Part shown: piece after piece, positions 41,842 through 50,464 of the stretch
Layout: the number at the start of each line of letters is the position of its first letter
How positions within the stretch are numbered: the first letter of the stretch is position 1
DNA from: Actinomadura violacea
Lineage (GTDB): Bacteria > Actinomycetota > Actinomycetes > Streptosporangiales > Streptosporangiaceae
Direction of reading: 5' to 3'
Assembly (NCBI RefSeq): GCF_017573465.1
Contig: NZ_JAGEPF010000007.1
Coordinates: 303,944 to 367,943, forward strand
Length of the DNA stretch: 64,000 bases
Program-made: the position numbers and the translations under genes
Notes under the pieces: generated by a model
Databases searched by the model: none
What the model was told of the DNA's origin: nothing
What the model saw: only the letters and a program-made list of their open reading frames with translations

Positions 41842-43644
41842 TCACGCGAGGGCGGGACGGTACTCGTCGAGCCAGTCGGCGACGGCCAGGGCGCGCTCGA
41901 TCGGGACGCGGTCGCGCTGGATGCTGGCCTTGCCGAGCGGCCGGTCGAGCGCGGTCTTGACGGCGTCCAGGTCGAGGTAGGCGTGGACGGGGGCCGAGGA
42001 GTCGGCGGCGACGGCGTGCAGGCGGTCCCGGACGGCCTGCTCGTAACCGGGGTTCTGGGTGGCGGGATAGGGGCTCTTGCGGCGCTGGACGACGGAGTCG
42101 GGGAGCACGTCGGCGACCGCGCCGCGCAGCAGGCTCTTCTCGCGGCCGTCATAGGTCTTGTGCGACCACGGGGTGTTGAACACGTACTCGACGAGCCGGT
42201 GGTCGCAGAACGGGACGCGGACCTCCAGTCCGACGGCCATGCTCATCCGGTCCTTGCGGTCGAGCAGCAGCCGGACCATCCGGGTCAGGTGCAGGTAGCA
42301 GATCTCCCGCATCCGCCGCTCGTGCGGGGACGCGTCCGGCAGGTGCGGGACCTCGGCGAGCGCGTCGTGGTAGCGGTCGCGCAGGTAGGCGTCGGCCCTG
42401 GCGCGCAGGCCCGGGTCGAGCAGGTCGAGGCCCTGGCCGAGCGCGGCGGACGTCCACGGGAACGCCTCGGCGGCGACCACCTCCGGGTCGTGGAACCAGC
42501 GGTAGCCGCCGAACACCTCGTCGGCGGACTCGCCGGACAGCGCGACCGTCGACTGCTTGCGGATCTCGGCGAACAGCAGGTACAGGGAGCTGTCCATGTC
42601 GCCCATCGCGGGCATGTCGCGGGCGCGCAGGACGGTGCGCATCGCCTCGGGCGAGGCGAGCTGGTCGTTGCCGAGGACGACGTCGGAGTGGTCGCAGCCG
42701 ACGTGCGCGGCGACGTCGTGGACGTACGGCCCGTCGGCGGTCTCGCGCAGCTCGTCGGGGACGAAGCCGCCGGTCTCGTCGACGAAGTCGACCGCGAACG
42801 AGCGGACGTGGTCGCGGCCGAGCGCCTTGTCGGCGAGCGCGGTCAGCGCGCTGGAGTCCAGGCCGCCGGACAGCAGCGTGCACAGCGGGACGTCGGAGAT
42901 CAGCTGCCGCTCGACGATGTCGTCGAGGAGCTCGCGGACGTGCCGGACGGTCGCCGGCACGTCGTCGGTGTGCTCGCGGGCGGTGAGCGCCCAGTACCGG
43001 CGATCGGCGAGGCCGGTGCGGGAGACGGTGACCGTATGGCCGGGGACGACCTCGTACATGCCGGCGTAGATGCCGTGGCCGGGGGTCTTGGCGTTGGTGA
43101 GGACCTCCAGCAGTCCCTCCTCGCCGACGCGGGCGGTGAAGAGCGGGTTGGCGAGGATCGCCTTGGGCTCGGAGCCGAACAGGACGCCGTTCTGCGTGGG
43201 AGCGTAGAAGAGCGGCTTGATGCCCATGCGGTCGCGGCCGAGGACCAGTTCCTCGCGGCGCGCGTCCCAGATCGCGAACGCGTACATGCCGTTGAGGCGG
43301 TCGACGAAGTCCGCGCCCCATTCGAGGTAGGCGTGCAGCACGACCTCGGTGTCGCTGCGGGTCCGGAACCGGTGGCCGCGTCCTTCGAGGTCGCGGCGGA
43401 GTTCGTGGAAGTTGTAGGTCTCGCCGCTGTAGACGATGGCGGCGGGGCCCTCCGTCATCGGCTGGACGCCGCCCTCGATGTCGATGACGGCGAGGCGGCG
43501 GTGTCCGAGCACCGCGTGGGGGGCGGTCCACAAACCCTCGTCGTCGGGCCCGCGCAGGGCCATGGTCCGGGTCATCGCGAGCGCCGTGGCCCGCTCCTCC
43601 GTGAGATCGCGCTGGTAGTCCACCCATCCGGTGATGCCGCACAT
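41842..43644 (-). CDS. asnB: glutamine-hydrolysing asparagine synthetase-type amidotransferase
   Basis: 600 residues. MCGITGW starts the glutaminase domain, so Cys2 is the amidohydrolase nucleophile; LRGPDDEG, GHRRLAVIDI and DRMGIKPLFY follow. The synthetase domain has the PP-loop LLSGGLDSSALTA (~275), GESADEVFGGY and RKDRMSM (~460). It makes asparagine or, as in several biosynthetic clusters, amidates another acid. AAGGGA before the ATG at 43644 fixes the start, since MCGI must be the true end. It converges on the PixA-like run and has its own promoter, so membership of that pathway is open. Confidence 0.92.
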   Translation of the reverse strand: MCGITGWVDYQRDLTEERATALAMTRTMALRGPDDEGLWTAPHAVLGHRRLAVIDIEGGVQPMTEGPAAIVYSGETYNFHELRRDLEGRGHRFRTRSDTEVVLHAYLEWGADFVDRLNGMYAFAIWDARREELVLGRDRMGIKPLFYAPTQNGVLFGSEPKAILANPLFTARVGEEGLLEVLTNAKTPGHGIYAGMYEVVPGHTVTVSRTGLADRRYWALTAREHTDDVPATVRHVRELLDDIVERQLISDVPLCTLLSGGLDSSALTALADKALGRDHVRSFAVDFVDETGGFVPDELRETADGPYVHDVAAHVGCDHSDVVLGNDQLASPEAMRTVLRARDMPAMGDMDSSLYLLFAEIRKQSTVALSGESADEVFGGYRWFHDPEVVAAEAFPWTSAALGQGLDLLDPGLRARADAYLRDRYHDALAEVPHLPDASPHERRMREICYLHLTRMVRLLLDRKDRMSMAVGLEVRVPFCDHRLVEYVFNTPWSHKTYDGREKSLLRGAVADVLPDSVVQRRKSPYPATQNPGYEQAVRDRLHAVAADSSAPVHAYLDLDAVKTALDRPLGKASIQRDRVPIERALAVADWLDEYRPALA

Positions 43645-43791
43645 GGAACGTCCCTTCTGACATGTGCGTCGTGCAGGTAACCGTCCTTCCTTACCCTCGT
43701 TTGACAAGAAATGAATCTGTAACGAACCTCACCGGCGCCCGCTCTTGCCATCCCGCCGGAAAAGGTGGCGTAGGGACTGACCTGGGGGATT

Positions 43792-43819
43792 GCTCCCACC
43801 TGGGGTGGAAGGTGGGAGC
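43792..43819. terminator. terminator of the hmp transcript
   Basis: GCTCCCACCT / AGGTGGGAGC, perfect 10-bp stem, 8-base loop, 14 bases past the hmp stop on the minus strand, between hmp and the asnB promoter region. Confidence 0.75.
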
Positions 43820-43832
43820 GGATGGGCGAGGC

Positions 43833-45041
43833 TCAGGCGGCCTCGTTCCACAGATCGGGACCGAACACCTCGTAGTGGATGCGCTCATCGGACACGCCCG
43901 CGTCGAGCAGCCCGCGCCGCACGGCCCGCATGAACGGGATCGGCCCGCACATGAACACCCGCGCCTTCGGCGGCAGCGGCAGCGCCGCCACCTCGACCCG
44001 GCCCGGCCGCACGTCCTCGGCCGCGTCCGCCGCGTCGAGGTCCTCGTACCAGGTGATCTGCCGGAAGCCGGGGATCCGGGCACCGGCCTCGGCGATCTGC
44101 GCGCGCAGCGCGTGCGTGCGGACACTGCGGTCGGCGTGCACCGCCAGCACCCGCCGGCCCGGCCGCACGGCCGCCACGTGGCCGATCATCGCCGCGGCGG
44201 GCGTCACACCGATCCCGGCGCTGATCAGGACGAGCGGGTCGTCGTCGTCCTCCATCACCACGTCGCCGAACGGCGCCGACAGTTCCAGCTCGGTGCCCGG
44301 CCGCGCCGTCTCGTACAGGAACGTCGACACCGCGCCCGCCGGCGAGTCGTCCTCCGCGCGCACACGCCGGACGGTGATCTGCAGGACGCCGTCCCCCGCG
44401 GCCCGCGACAGCGTGTACTGGCGGGGCTGGCGCAGCCCGTCCGGCAGCGTCACCACGACGCTCACGTACTGGCCGGGACGGTGCGCCGGCACCTCGCCGC
44501 CGTCGGCCGGGGCGAGGACGAGCGACACGGTGTGCTCCGCCTCGTCCACCCGCCCGACGACGCGCCACGTCCGGTACGCGGAGTCGGGGGAGCAGCCGGC
44601 GTCCTGGTAGAGCCGGGCCTCCTCGGCGATCAGCAGCGTCGCGAACAGCCAGTACACCTCGGACCAGGCGGCGTGCACCGCGGGCGTGACCGCGTCGCCG
44701 AGCACCTTCGCGACGGCCTCCAGCAGGTGCCGCCCGACGATCGTGTACTGCTCGGGGCGGATGCCGAGCGAGGCGTGCTTGTGCGCGATGCGCGACAGCA
44801 TCTGCTGGAACGGGGTCGCCGACTCCTCGCTCACCAGGTGCTGCGCGAACGCGGCGACCGCCCCGGCGAGCGCGCGCCGCTGCTCGCCGTTGGCCTGGTT
44901 GCCCTGGTTGAACAGGTGCAGCAGCTCGGGGTGCGCGGCGAACATCGCGTCGTAGAACTCGCCGGTGATCTCGGCTCCGTGCGCCGCCACGGCGGGGATG
45001 GTGGCCCGCACGATCGCTGCATGGTCGGACGAGAGCATCAT
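43833..45041 (-). CDS. hmp: flavohaemoglobin, nitric oxide dioxygenase
   Basis: 402 residues. Globin domain with the proximal histidine in RIAHKHASLGIRPEQY (~86) and GRHLLEAV. FAD domain with RQYTLSRA (~207). NAD domain with LISAGIGVTPAAAM (~268) and FMCGPIPFM. It oxidises NO to nitrate using NAD(P)H in the cytoplasm. The first ATG (45041) overlaps the stop of the Rrf2 gene (ATGA); a second ATG directly after has better Shine-Dalgarno spacing, so the true start is one of the two. Co-transcription with an NsrR-like regulator makes a self-contained NO-response unit. Confidence 0.93.
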   Translation of the reverse strand: MMLSSDHAAIVRATIPAVAAHGAEITGEFYDAMFAAHPELLHLFNQGNQANGEQRRALAGAVAAFAQHLVSEESATPFQQMLSRIAHKHASLGIRPEQYTIVGRHLLEAVAKVLGDAVTPAVHAAWSEVYWLFATLLIAEEARLYQDAGCSPDSAYRTWRVVGRVDEAEHTVSLVLAPADGGEVPAHRPGQYVSVVVTLPDGLRQPRQYTLSRAAGDGVLQITVRRVRAEDDSPAGAVSTFLYETARPGTELELSAPFGDVVMEDDDDPLVLISAGIGVTPAAAMIGHVAAVRPGRRVLAVHADRSVRTHALRAQIAEAGARIPGFRQITWYEDLDAADAAEDVRPGRVEVAALPLPPKARVFMCGPIPFMRAVRRGLLDAGVSDERIHYEVFGPDLWNEAA

Positions 45042-45502
45042 GTGCCTTTCTCTGGCTCGGGCGGCGCGCCGGCGGGGGCCGGCAGCGCCAGGGACAGCAG
45101 GACCGGTTCGGGGGGATCGGACACCAGGTCCCTCAGCGGCACCCGGTCCAGCGACGCGAGGAACGCCTCCTGCGCGGCGCGCAGCGCGCCGCGCAGCCGG
45201 CATCCGCCGCGCAGCGGGCACGGCGGGTGGTCGCAGTCGACCACCTCGCCGGGCCCCTCCAGGACCCGGACGATCTCCCCGACGGAGGTGCCGGGGGCCC
45301 GGGCGGCGAGCACGACGCCGCCGCCGCGGCCGCGCGCCGTCTCGACCAGCCCGTGCCGCCGCAGCCGCTGGACGATCTTGGCCATGTGCTGCGGCGGGAC
45401 CCGCAGCCGGGTCGCGAGGTCGGCCGCCGAGCGGCGCTCGGCACTGGCTCCGAGCAGCATCAGCGCGCGGAGCGCCAGGTCCGTGGAGTGGGTCAGGTAC
45501 AC
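45038..45502 (-). CDS. nsrR: Rrf2-family NO-sensing repressor, NsrR-like
   Basis: 154 residues: MYLTHSTDLALRALMLLGA start, winged helix with VPPQHMAKIVQRLRRHGLV (~35) and the iron-sulfur cluster loop CDHPPCPLRGGC (~89-100) with three cysteines, as in NsrR. NsrR loses DNA binding when its cluster reacts with NO. It sits upstream of hmp in one unit and has a dyad at its promoter. The family also includes IscR and RsrR; the hmp partner favours NsrR. Confidence 0.88.
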   Translation of the reverse strand: MYLTHSTDLALRALMLLGASAERRSAADLATRLRVPPQHMAKIVQRLRRHGLVETARGRGGGVVLAARAPGTSVGEIVRVLEGPGEVVDCDHPPCPLRGGCRLRGALRAAQEAFLASLDRVPLRDLVSDPPEPVLLSLALPAPAGAPPEPEKGT

Positions 45503-45520
45503 GGCCCGATCCTAGGTTTG

Positions 45521-45543
45521 AATCGGAATTCCAAAGTCCGATT
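45521..45543. promoter_or_regulatory. probable NsrR operator
   Basis: AATCGGA (45521-45527) and TCCGATT (45537-45543): perfect 7-bp arms with a 9-base spacer, 23 bp in all, the usual size for NsrR/Rrf2 sites. It begins 19 bases before the nsrR start and 93 before the divergent rhodanese gene. Confidence 0.6.
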
Positions 45544-45635
45544 AAGGCTGTGCGTCTCACCACACCACTCGGCGCGACCGGCCGGACACGCGATTTCCGA
45601 CCTCTTCAGTGGAAATCTGCTGCCATGCTGGAGGC

Positions 45636-46034
45636 ATGCCTCGCAGCATCGATGAGATCCTCGCCGCCGCCCGCGCGCGGCTCGACCGCCTCGACCCCGC
45701 CGCCGCGCACGCCGCCGCCGGCGACGGCGCCCTGCTCGTCGACATCCGCCCGGCCGCGCAGCGCGCCGCCGAGGGCGAGATCCCCGGCGCGCTGATCGTG
45801 GAGCGCAACGTCCTGGAATGGCGGTTCGACCCGCAGTCCGGCGCCCGCCTGCCGCAGGCCACCGGGCACGACGTGCGCGTCATCGTGTTCTGCAGCGAGG
45901 GCTACACCTCCAGCCTCGCCGCCGCGGCCCTGCACGACCTCGGCCTGACCCGCGCCACCGACGTCGTCGGCGGCTTCAAGGCCTGGCGCGGCGCCGGGCT
46001 GCCCGCCACCGCCGGGAGTGACAACGCCGGTTGA
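45636..46034 (+). CDS. rhodanese-like sulfurtransferase, single domain
   Basis: 132 residues. A short helical lead (MPRSIDEILAAARARLDRL) is followed by the rhodanese fold: LLVDIRPAAQRAAEGEIPGA (~36) and the active loop VFCSEGYTSSLAA (~88) with its cysteine. It moves sulfane sulfur in the cytoplasm. Divergent from nsrR across the dyad, so it may share NO control; sulfur transfer could aid iron-sulfur repair. The ATG at 45636 is preferred over a GTG 27 bases upstream, because the family fit begins there. Confidence 0.85.
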   Translation: MPRSIDEILAAARARLDRLDPAAAHAAAGDGALLVDIRPAAQRAAEGEIPGALIVERNVLEWRFDPQSGARLPQATGHDVRVIVFCSEGYTSSLAAAALHDLGLTRATDVVGGFKAWRGAGLPATAGSDNAG

Positions 46035-46038
46035 GGTC

Positions 46039-46057
46039 TTAACATCGGTGATGTTAA
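46039..46057. promoter_or_regulatory. operator of the DeoR-family regulator
   Basis: TTAACATCGGTGATGTTAA: perfect 8-bp arms around GGT, 50 bases before the DeoR-family start. Half-sites of the same type (GATGTTAG, AATGTTAG, CTAACGTT) occur at the promoter of the sugar operon, which points to one regulator for both. Confidence 0.75.
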
Positions 46058-46106
46058 CTTCCCCTCGACCCGCCGCGCTCGCGGCGTCCGGACGGAGGAG
46101 CGGGGC

Positions 46107-46892
46107 ATGAGCAACGGCCAGCGGCGGGGGCCCGCGCAGCGCCAGGACGCGATCGCCGAGGCGGTCCTCGCGCAGGGCTCGGCGACGGCCGCGGAGCTGG
46201 TCGAGCGGTTCGGGGTCAGCCTGATGACCATCCACCGCGACCTCGACGAGCTGGAGCGGCAGGGCATCGTCCGCAAGTACCGGGGCGGGGTCACCGCGCA
46301 GCGCTCGGGCGTCTTCGAGAGCAGCGTCGCCTACCGGGGCAAGTCGATGCGCGAGGAGAAGGAGGCGATCGCCGCCGCGGCGGCGGAGCTCGTCGAGCCC
46401 GGCATGGCGATCATGCTGGACGACTCCACCACCGCGCTCGCGCTCGCCCGCCGGATCAAGGACGCCGGCCCGCTGACGATCGTCACCAACTTCCTGGACT
46501 GCCTGAACCTGCTGGCGCCCGTGCAGGGCGTCCGGCTGATCGCGCTCGGCGGCGACTACGACCCGCTCCACAACTCGTTCATGGGCGTCTCGTGCGTCGA
46601 GGCGATCGAGTCGCTGCAGGTCGACCTGTGCTTCGTGTCGACGTCGGCGGTGTCGGCGGGCAACGCCTGCCACCAGGAGCAGCGGGTCGTGGTGGTGAAG
46701 CGCGCGATGCTGCGCAGCGCCGTCCGCAACGTCCTGCTGGTGGACCACACCAAGCTCGGGCGCACCGCGCTGCACCGGGTGGCGCCGCTCGGCGAGTTCG
46801 AGCGCGTCATCACCGACGACGGCGCGTCCGCCGCCGCGCTCCGCGAGCTCGACCGGCACAAGGTCGGGTACGAGGTCGCCGCGCGCGCCTGA
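46107..46892 (+). CDS. DeoR/GlpR-family repressor of the sugar operon
   Basis: 261 residues. DeoR HTH in ATAAELVERFGVSLMTIHRD (~26-45) and LERQGIVRKYRGGV, then the sugar-phosphate-sensing domain with MLDDSTTAL (~112), IVTNFLDCLNLL and ALGGDYDPLHNSFMG. DeoR proteins bind a phosphorylated sugar to release DNA. It lies 311 bases before the ABC operon on the same strand, with matching operator half-sites at both promoters. GGAGGAG before the ATG. Confidence 0.9.
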   Translation: MSNGQRRGPAQRQDAIAEAVLAQGSATAAELVERFGVSLMTIHRDLDELERQGIVRKYRGGVTAQRSGVFESSVAYRGKSMREEKEAIAAAAAELVEPGMAIMLDDSTTALALARRIKDAGPLTIVTNFLDCLNLLAPVQGVRLIALGGDYDPLHNSFMGVSCVEAIESLQVDLCFVSTSAVSAGNACHQEQRVVVVKRAMLRSAVRNVLLVDHTKLGRTALHRVAPLGEFERVITDDGASAAALRELDRHKVGYEVAARA

Positions 46893-47203
46893 GCGCCGGC
46901 TCCGCGCGCGCTTGGGCGTCGGCTCCACCCGCCTTCGTGTGATGGGCGATGTTAGAACCAACACCACGATGACCCCTGCCGCCTAGAGGGGCCGCACGGT
47001 CGATATCGAGTTGTGACCTGGGTGTTCCGGTGTTGCTTCGGCACGACATCACGTTCGCGAATGTTAGTTAACGACGCAGTATTGACATTTCTAACGTTGC
47101 GAGTGTTACGTTCTCCCCGCGACGGCCGGTCGGACCCGGCCCGGACGGCCGCCGCGCTGGATCGGTCGCCCTTCCCCACGGGCGCAGCACCGAGGAGACC
47201 TCA
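46893..47203 (+). promoter_or_regulatory. control region of the sugar operon (no gene)
   Basis: Promoter TTGACA (47082-47087), 18 bases, TTACGT (47106-47111). Operator-like half-sites: GATGTTAG at 46948-46955, AATGTTAG at 47060-47067 and CTAACGTT at 47091-47098. The last two form an inverted pair, and CTAACGTT lies between the -35 and -10 boxes, where a bound repressor would block initiation. The leader before the GTG at 47204 is about 85 bases. Less GC-rich than the surroundings. Confidence 0.65.
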
Positions 47204-48280
47204 GTGACGAAGCTTTCCCTCCGGACGGCCGCCGCGGCCGGCGCGGCGCTGGCCGTGCTCGCCCCCGCCGCGGCCTGCTCGTCGAAGAGCGCGGGCTCGA
47301 GCGGCGGCGACGCGAAGAACGCCAAGATCGCGTTCCTCATGCCGGACATCGCCTCGACCCGCTACGAGCTGTACGACGCGCCGCTGTTCAAGGCGAAGAT
47401 GAAGCAGCTGTGCGGCGGCTGCTCGGTGCTGTACCAGAACGCGGGTGCGGACGCCTCGAAACAGCAGCAGCAGGCCAGCTCCGTCCTGGCACAGGGCGTG
47501 AAGGCCATCGTGATCGACCCGGTCGACTCGGCGGCGGCCGCGTCCATCGTCCGGATGGCGCAGTCCCGCAAGGTCGCCGTGATCGCCTACGACCGGCCGA
47601 TCCCGGCCGCCAAGGCCGACTTCTACGTCTCCTTCGACAACCAGAAGATCGGCGCGATGATCGGCCAGTCGCTGGTCGACCACCTGAAGCAGACCAAGGC
47701 CCAGGGCGGCATCCTCGAGGTCAACGGCTCGCCGACCGACGCCGCGGCGAACCTGATCAAGAAGGGCATCCACAGCGCGGTCGACCCGTCCGGCTTCAAG
47801 CTGCTCGCCGAGTACGACACCCCCGGCTGGGAGCCCGCCAAGGCGCAGGACTGGGTGAGCGGCCAGATCAGCAAGTTCCGCGGCCAGATCGCGGGCGTCG
47901 TCGCCGCCAACGACGGGACGGGCGGCGCGAGCATCGCCGCGTTCAAGGCCGCGGGCACGAAGGTCCCGCCCGTCACCGGCAACGACGCCGAGCTCGCCGC
48001 CGCGCAGCGGATCGTGAACGGCGACCAGTACAACACCATCTCCAAGCCCATCAAGATAGTCGCGGAGGCCGCGGCGGAGGCGGCGTACGAGCTGGTGAAG
48101 GGCGACAAGCCGAAGCCGAACGCCACGCTGTTCAACACCCCGTCCGAGCTGTTCACCCCGACCGTGGTGACGAAGGACAACATCGCGACGGTGCTGCTCG
48201 GCCCGGGCGGGGCGCTCAAGGCGTCGCAGGTCTGCACCGCCGAGTACGCGGCGGGCTGCACCCAGCTCGGCATCAAGTAG
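47204..48280 (+). CDS. sugar ABC transporter substrate-binding lipoprotein (XylF-like)
   Basis: 358 residues. Lipoprotein signal with lipobox LAPAAAC (cysteine ~25). The periplasmic-binding-4 fold is seen in IAFLMPDIASTRYELYDAPLF (just after residue 40), QGVKAIVIDPVDSAAAASIV, VIAYDRP and VVAANDGTGGASIAAF. It resembles XylF-type proteins that bind pentoses or related polyols; the sugar is not known. GTG start with GAGGAG ahead. First gene of an eight-kb operon with seven genes. Confidence 0.92.
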   Translation: MTKLSLRTAAAAGAALAVLAPAAACSSKSAGSSGGDAKNAKIAFLMPDIASTRYELYDAPLFKAKMKQLCGGCSVLYQNAGADASKQQQQASSVLAQGVKAIVIDPVDSAAAASIVRMAQSRKVAVIAYDRPIPAAKADFYVSFDNQKIGAMIGQSLVDHLKQTKAQGGILEVNGSPTDAAANLIKKGIHSAVDPSGFKLLAEYDTPGWEPAKAQDWVSGQISKFRGQIAGVVAANDGTGGASIAAFKAAGTKVPPVTGNDAELAAAQRIVNGDQYNTISKPIKIVAEAAAEAAYELVKGDKPKPNATLFNTPSELFTPTVVTKDNIATVLLGPGGALKASQVCTAEYAAGCTQLGIK

Positions 48281-48290
48281 CGGAGCGGTC

Positions 48291-49196
48291 ATGTCACCCA
48301 CGCCCAGCACCGCGGCGCCCGCCCCGGCCGCCGCGAAGGACGGCGCGCTGCTGTCGCTGCGCGGCGTCAGCAAGTCCTTCGGCGCGGTCGCCGCGCTCAC
48401 CGGCGTCGACCTGGACGTCGCGGCGGGCGAGGTCGTCGCGCTCGTCGGCGACAACGGCGCCGGTAAGTCCACGCTGGTGAAGGTCCTGTCCGGCGTCCAC
48501 CCGCCGGACGCGGGGACCATCACGTTCGAGTCCCGCGAGGTGTCGGTGCCGAGCCCCGCCGCGGCGCAGCAGCTCGGCATCGCGACCGTCTTCCAGGACC
48601 TCGCCCTCTGCGAGAACCTCAACGTCATCGAGAACCTGTTCCTCGGCCGCGAGCTGCGCGCGCTGCGGCTGGACGAGGTGGCGATGGAGGTCCGGTCCCG
48701 GGAGCTGCTGCGCCAGCTGTCGGCGAAGATCCCGTCGGTGGAGGCGCCGGTCGCGGCGCTGTCGGGCGGGCAGCGGCAGACGGTCGCGATCGCGCGCTCG
48801 CTGCTCGGCGACCCGAAGGTCATCATCCTGGACGAGCCGACCGCCGCGCTCGGCGTCGCGCAGACCGCCGAGGTGCTGAACCTGATCGAGCGGCTCCGCG
48901 AGCGCGGCCTCGGCGTCGTCATGATCAGCCACAGCATGGCGGACGTGAAGGCGGTCGCGGACCGGGTCGCCGTGCTGCGGCTCGGCCGCAACAACGGGGT
49001 GTTCGACGCGGAGACGACGTCCGCCGAGGAGCTGGTCGCGGCGATCACCGGCGCGACCGACAACGTGGTCAGCCGTCGCTCCCGGCGCGCCCGCGCGGCC
49101 GCCGGCGAACCCGGCACCGGTCCCGGCGCCGGACCCGGGGACGCCGAGGAGCCCGCCGCGCCGGTCGCGATGACGAAGGAGGACGGCGATGAGTGA
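48291..49196 (+). CDS. sugar ABC transporter ATPase, single cassette
   Basis: 301 residues: Walker A GDNGAGKST (~57), Q-loop VFQDLAL, signature LSGGQRQTV (~158), Walker B VIILDEPTAAL and switch ISHSM. Classic ribose/xylose ATPases carry two cassettes (~500 residues); this has one plus a Pro/Ala/Gly-rich tail (~265-301), so it probably works as a dimer. 10 bases after the binding-protein gene; overlaps the permease gene by eight bases. Confidence 0.92.
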   Translation: MSPTPSTAAPAPAAAKDGALLSLRGVSKSFGAVAALTGVDLDVAAGEVVALVGDNGAGKSTLVKVLSGVHPPDAGTITFESREVSVPSPAAAQQLGIATVFQDLALCENLNVIENLFLGRELRALRLDEVAMEVRSRELLRQLSAKIPSVEAPVAALSGGQRQTVAIARSLLGDPKVIILDEPTAALGVAQTAEVLNLIERLRERGLGVVMISHSMADVKAVADRVAVLRLGRNNGVFDAETTSAEELVAAITGATDNVVSRRSRRARAAAGEPGTGPGAGPGDAEEPAAPVAMTKEDGDE

Positions 49197-50433
49197 CCTC
49201 ACCACGGCGCCGCCGGTGGAGCAGGCGCCGCCCGGCGAGCCGCAGGACCGCGGGGTCCGCGCCACCCTCACCGGCATGGCCGACCGGGTGCGCGGCGGCG
49301 ACCTCGGCGTGTGGCCGGTCGTCGCGGGACTGGTGGTCATCTGGACCGTCATGCAGGTGCTGAACTCGGTGTTCCTGTCCAGCGCGAACCTGGTGAACCT
49401 CGCGATGGAGTGCGTACCGGTCGGCGTGATCGCGCTCGGCGTGGTGTTCATGCTGCTGGTCGGGCAGATCGACCTGTCGGTCGGCTCGGTCAGCGGGCTC
49501 AGCGCCGCGATCACCGCGGTGCTGTTCGTCGACCACGGCATGCCCGCCGTCGTCGCGATCGTCGCGGCGGCGGCCGCGGGCTGCCTGATCGGCTGGTTCT
49601 ACGCGCAGGTGTTCAACCGGCTCGGCGTGCCGAGTTTCGTCATCACCCTCGCCGGGCTGCTCGGCTTCCTCGGCCTGCAGCTGCTGACCCTCGGCCCGAA
49701 GGGCTCGATCAACCTGCCGTTCGACTCGTGGCTGGTGACGTTCGCGCAGCTCGACTTCGTCCCGCCCTGGCTGGCGTACGCGCTGTCCGCCGCGGGCGCC
49801 GCCGCGCTGTACTGGACGGGCCACGCGAAGGCGGCGGCGCGCCGGAGGGCGGGGCTGCCCGCCACCACCGAGCAGACGCTGGTGCTGCGCAGCGCCGTCC
49901 TCCTCGTCGGCCTCGCGGTCGCCGTCTGGTACCTGAGCCGCGACCGGGGCGTCGGCTGGATGTTCGTGCTGTTCCTCGGCCTGGTCCTGGCGATGCACTA
50001 CGTCCTGTCCCGGACGAAGTACGGCAAGTCGGTGTACGCGGTCGGCGGGAACGTCGAGGCGGCCCGCCGCGCCGGCATCAACGTCAAGGCGATCTACACC
50101 TCGGCGTTCGTGGTGTGCACGACGCTCGCCGCGGTCGGCGGGATCCTCGCCGCGGCCCGGCTGGCGGCGGCGAACCAGAGCAGCGGCGGCGGCGACGTGA
50201 ACCTGAACGCGATCGCGGCGGCCGTCATCGGCGGGACGAGCCTGTTCGGCGGGCGCGGGAACGCGTTCGCGGCGCTGCTCGGCATCGTCGTGATCCAGTC
50301 GATCTCCAGCGGGCTGACGCTGCTGAACCTCGACTCCTCCTACCGTTTCATGGTCACCGGCGCGGTGCTGCTGCTGGCCGTGGCGCTGGACTCGGTCGCC
50401 CGCCGGTCGCGGCGGACGCACGGCCGCGCCTGA
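49189..50433 (+). CDS. sugar ABC transporter permease (XylH-like)
   Basis: 414 residues with ten or more membrane segments, BPD_transp_2 fold: VGVIALGVVFMLLVGQIDLSVGSVSGL early and YGKSVYAVGGNVEAARRAGI late, then LNAIAAAVIGGTSLFGGRGN. The layout, with a long middle loop rich in positive charge, resembles XylH. Its ATG lies inside the end of the ATPase gene. Confidence 0.92.
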   Translation: MSDLTTAPPVEQAPPGEPQDRGVRATLTGMADRVRGGDLGVWPVVAGLVVIWTVMQVLNSVFLSSANLVNLAMECVPVGVIALGVVFMLLVGQIDLSVGSVSGLSAAITAVLFVDHGMPAVVAIVAAAAAGCLIGWFYAQVFNRLGVPSFVITLAGLLGFLGLQLLTLGPKGSINLPFDSWLVTFAQLDFVPPWLAYALSAAGAAALYWTGHAKAAARRRAGLPATTEQTLVLRSAVLLVGLAVAVWYLSRDRGVGWMFVLFLGLVLAMHYVLSRTKYGKSVYAVGGNVEAARRAGINVKAIYTSAFVVCTTLAAVGGILAAARLAAANQSSGGGDVNLNAIAAAVIGGTSLFGGRGNAFAALLGIVVIQSISSGLTLLNLDSSYRFMVTGAVLLLAVALDSVARRSRRTHGRA

Positions 50434-50464
50434 CCCCCTGTTTCCGCACCCCACGGGAGAGCTG

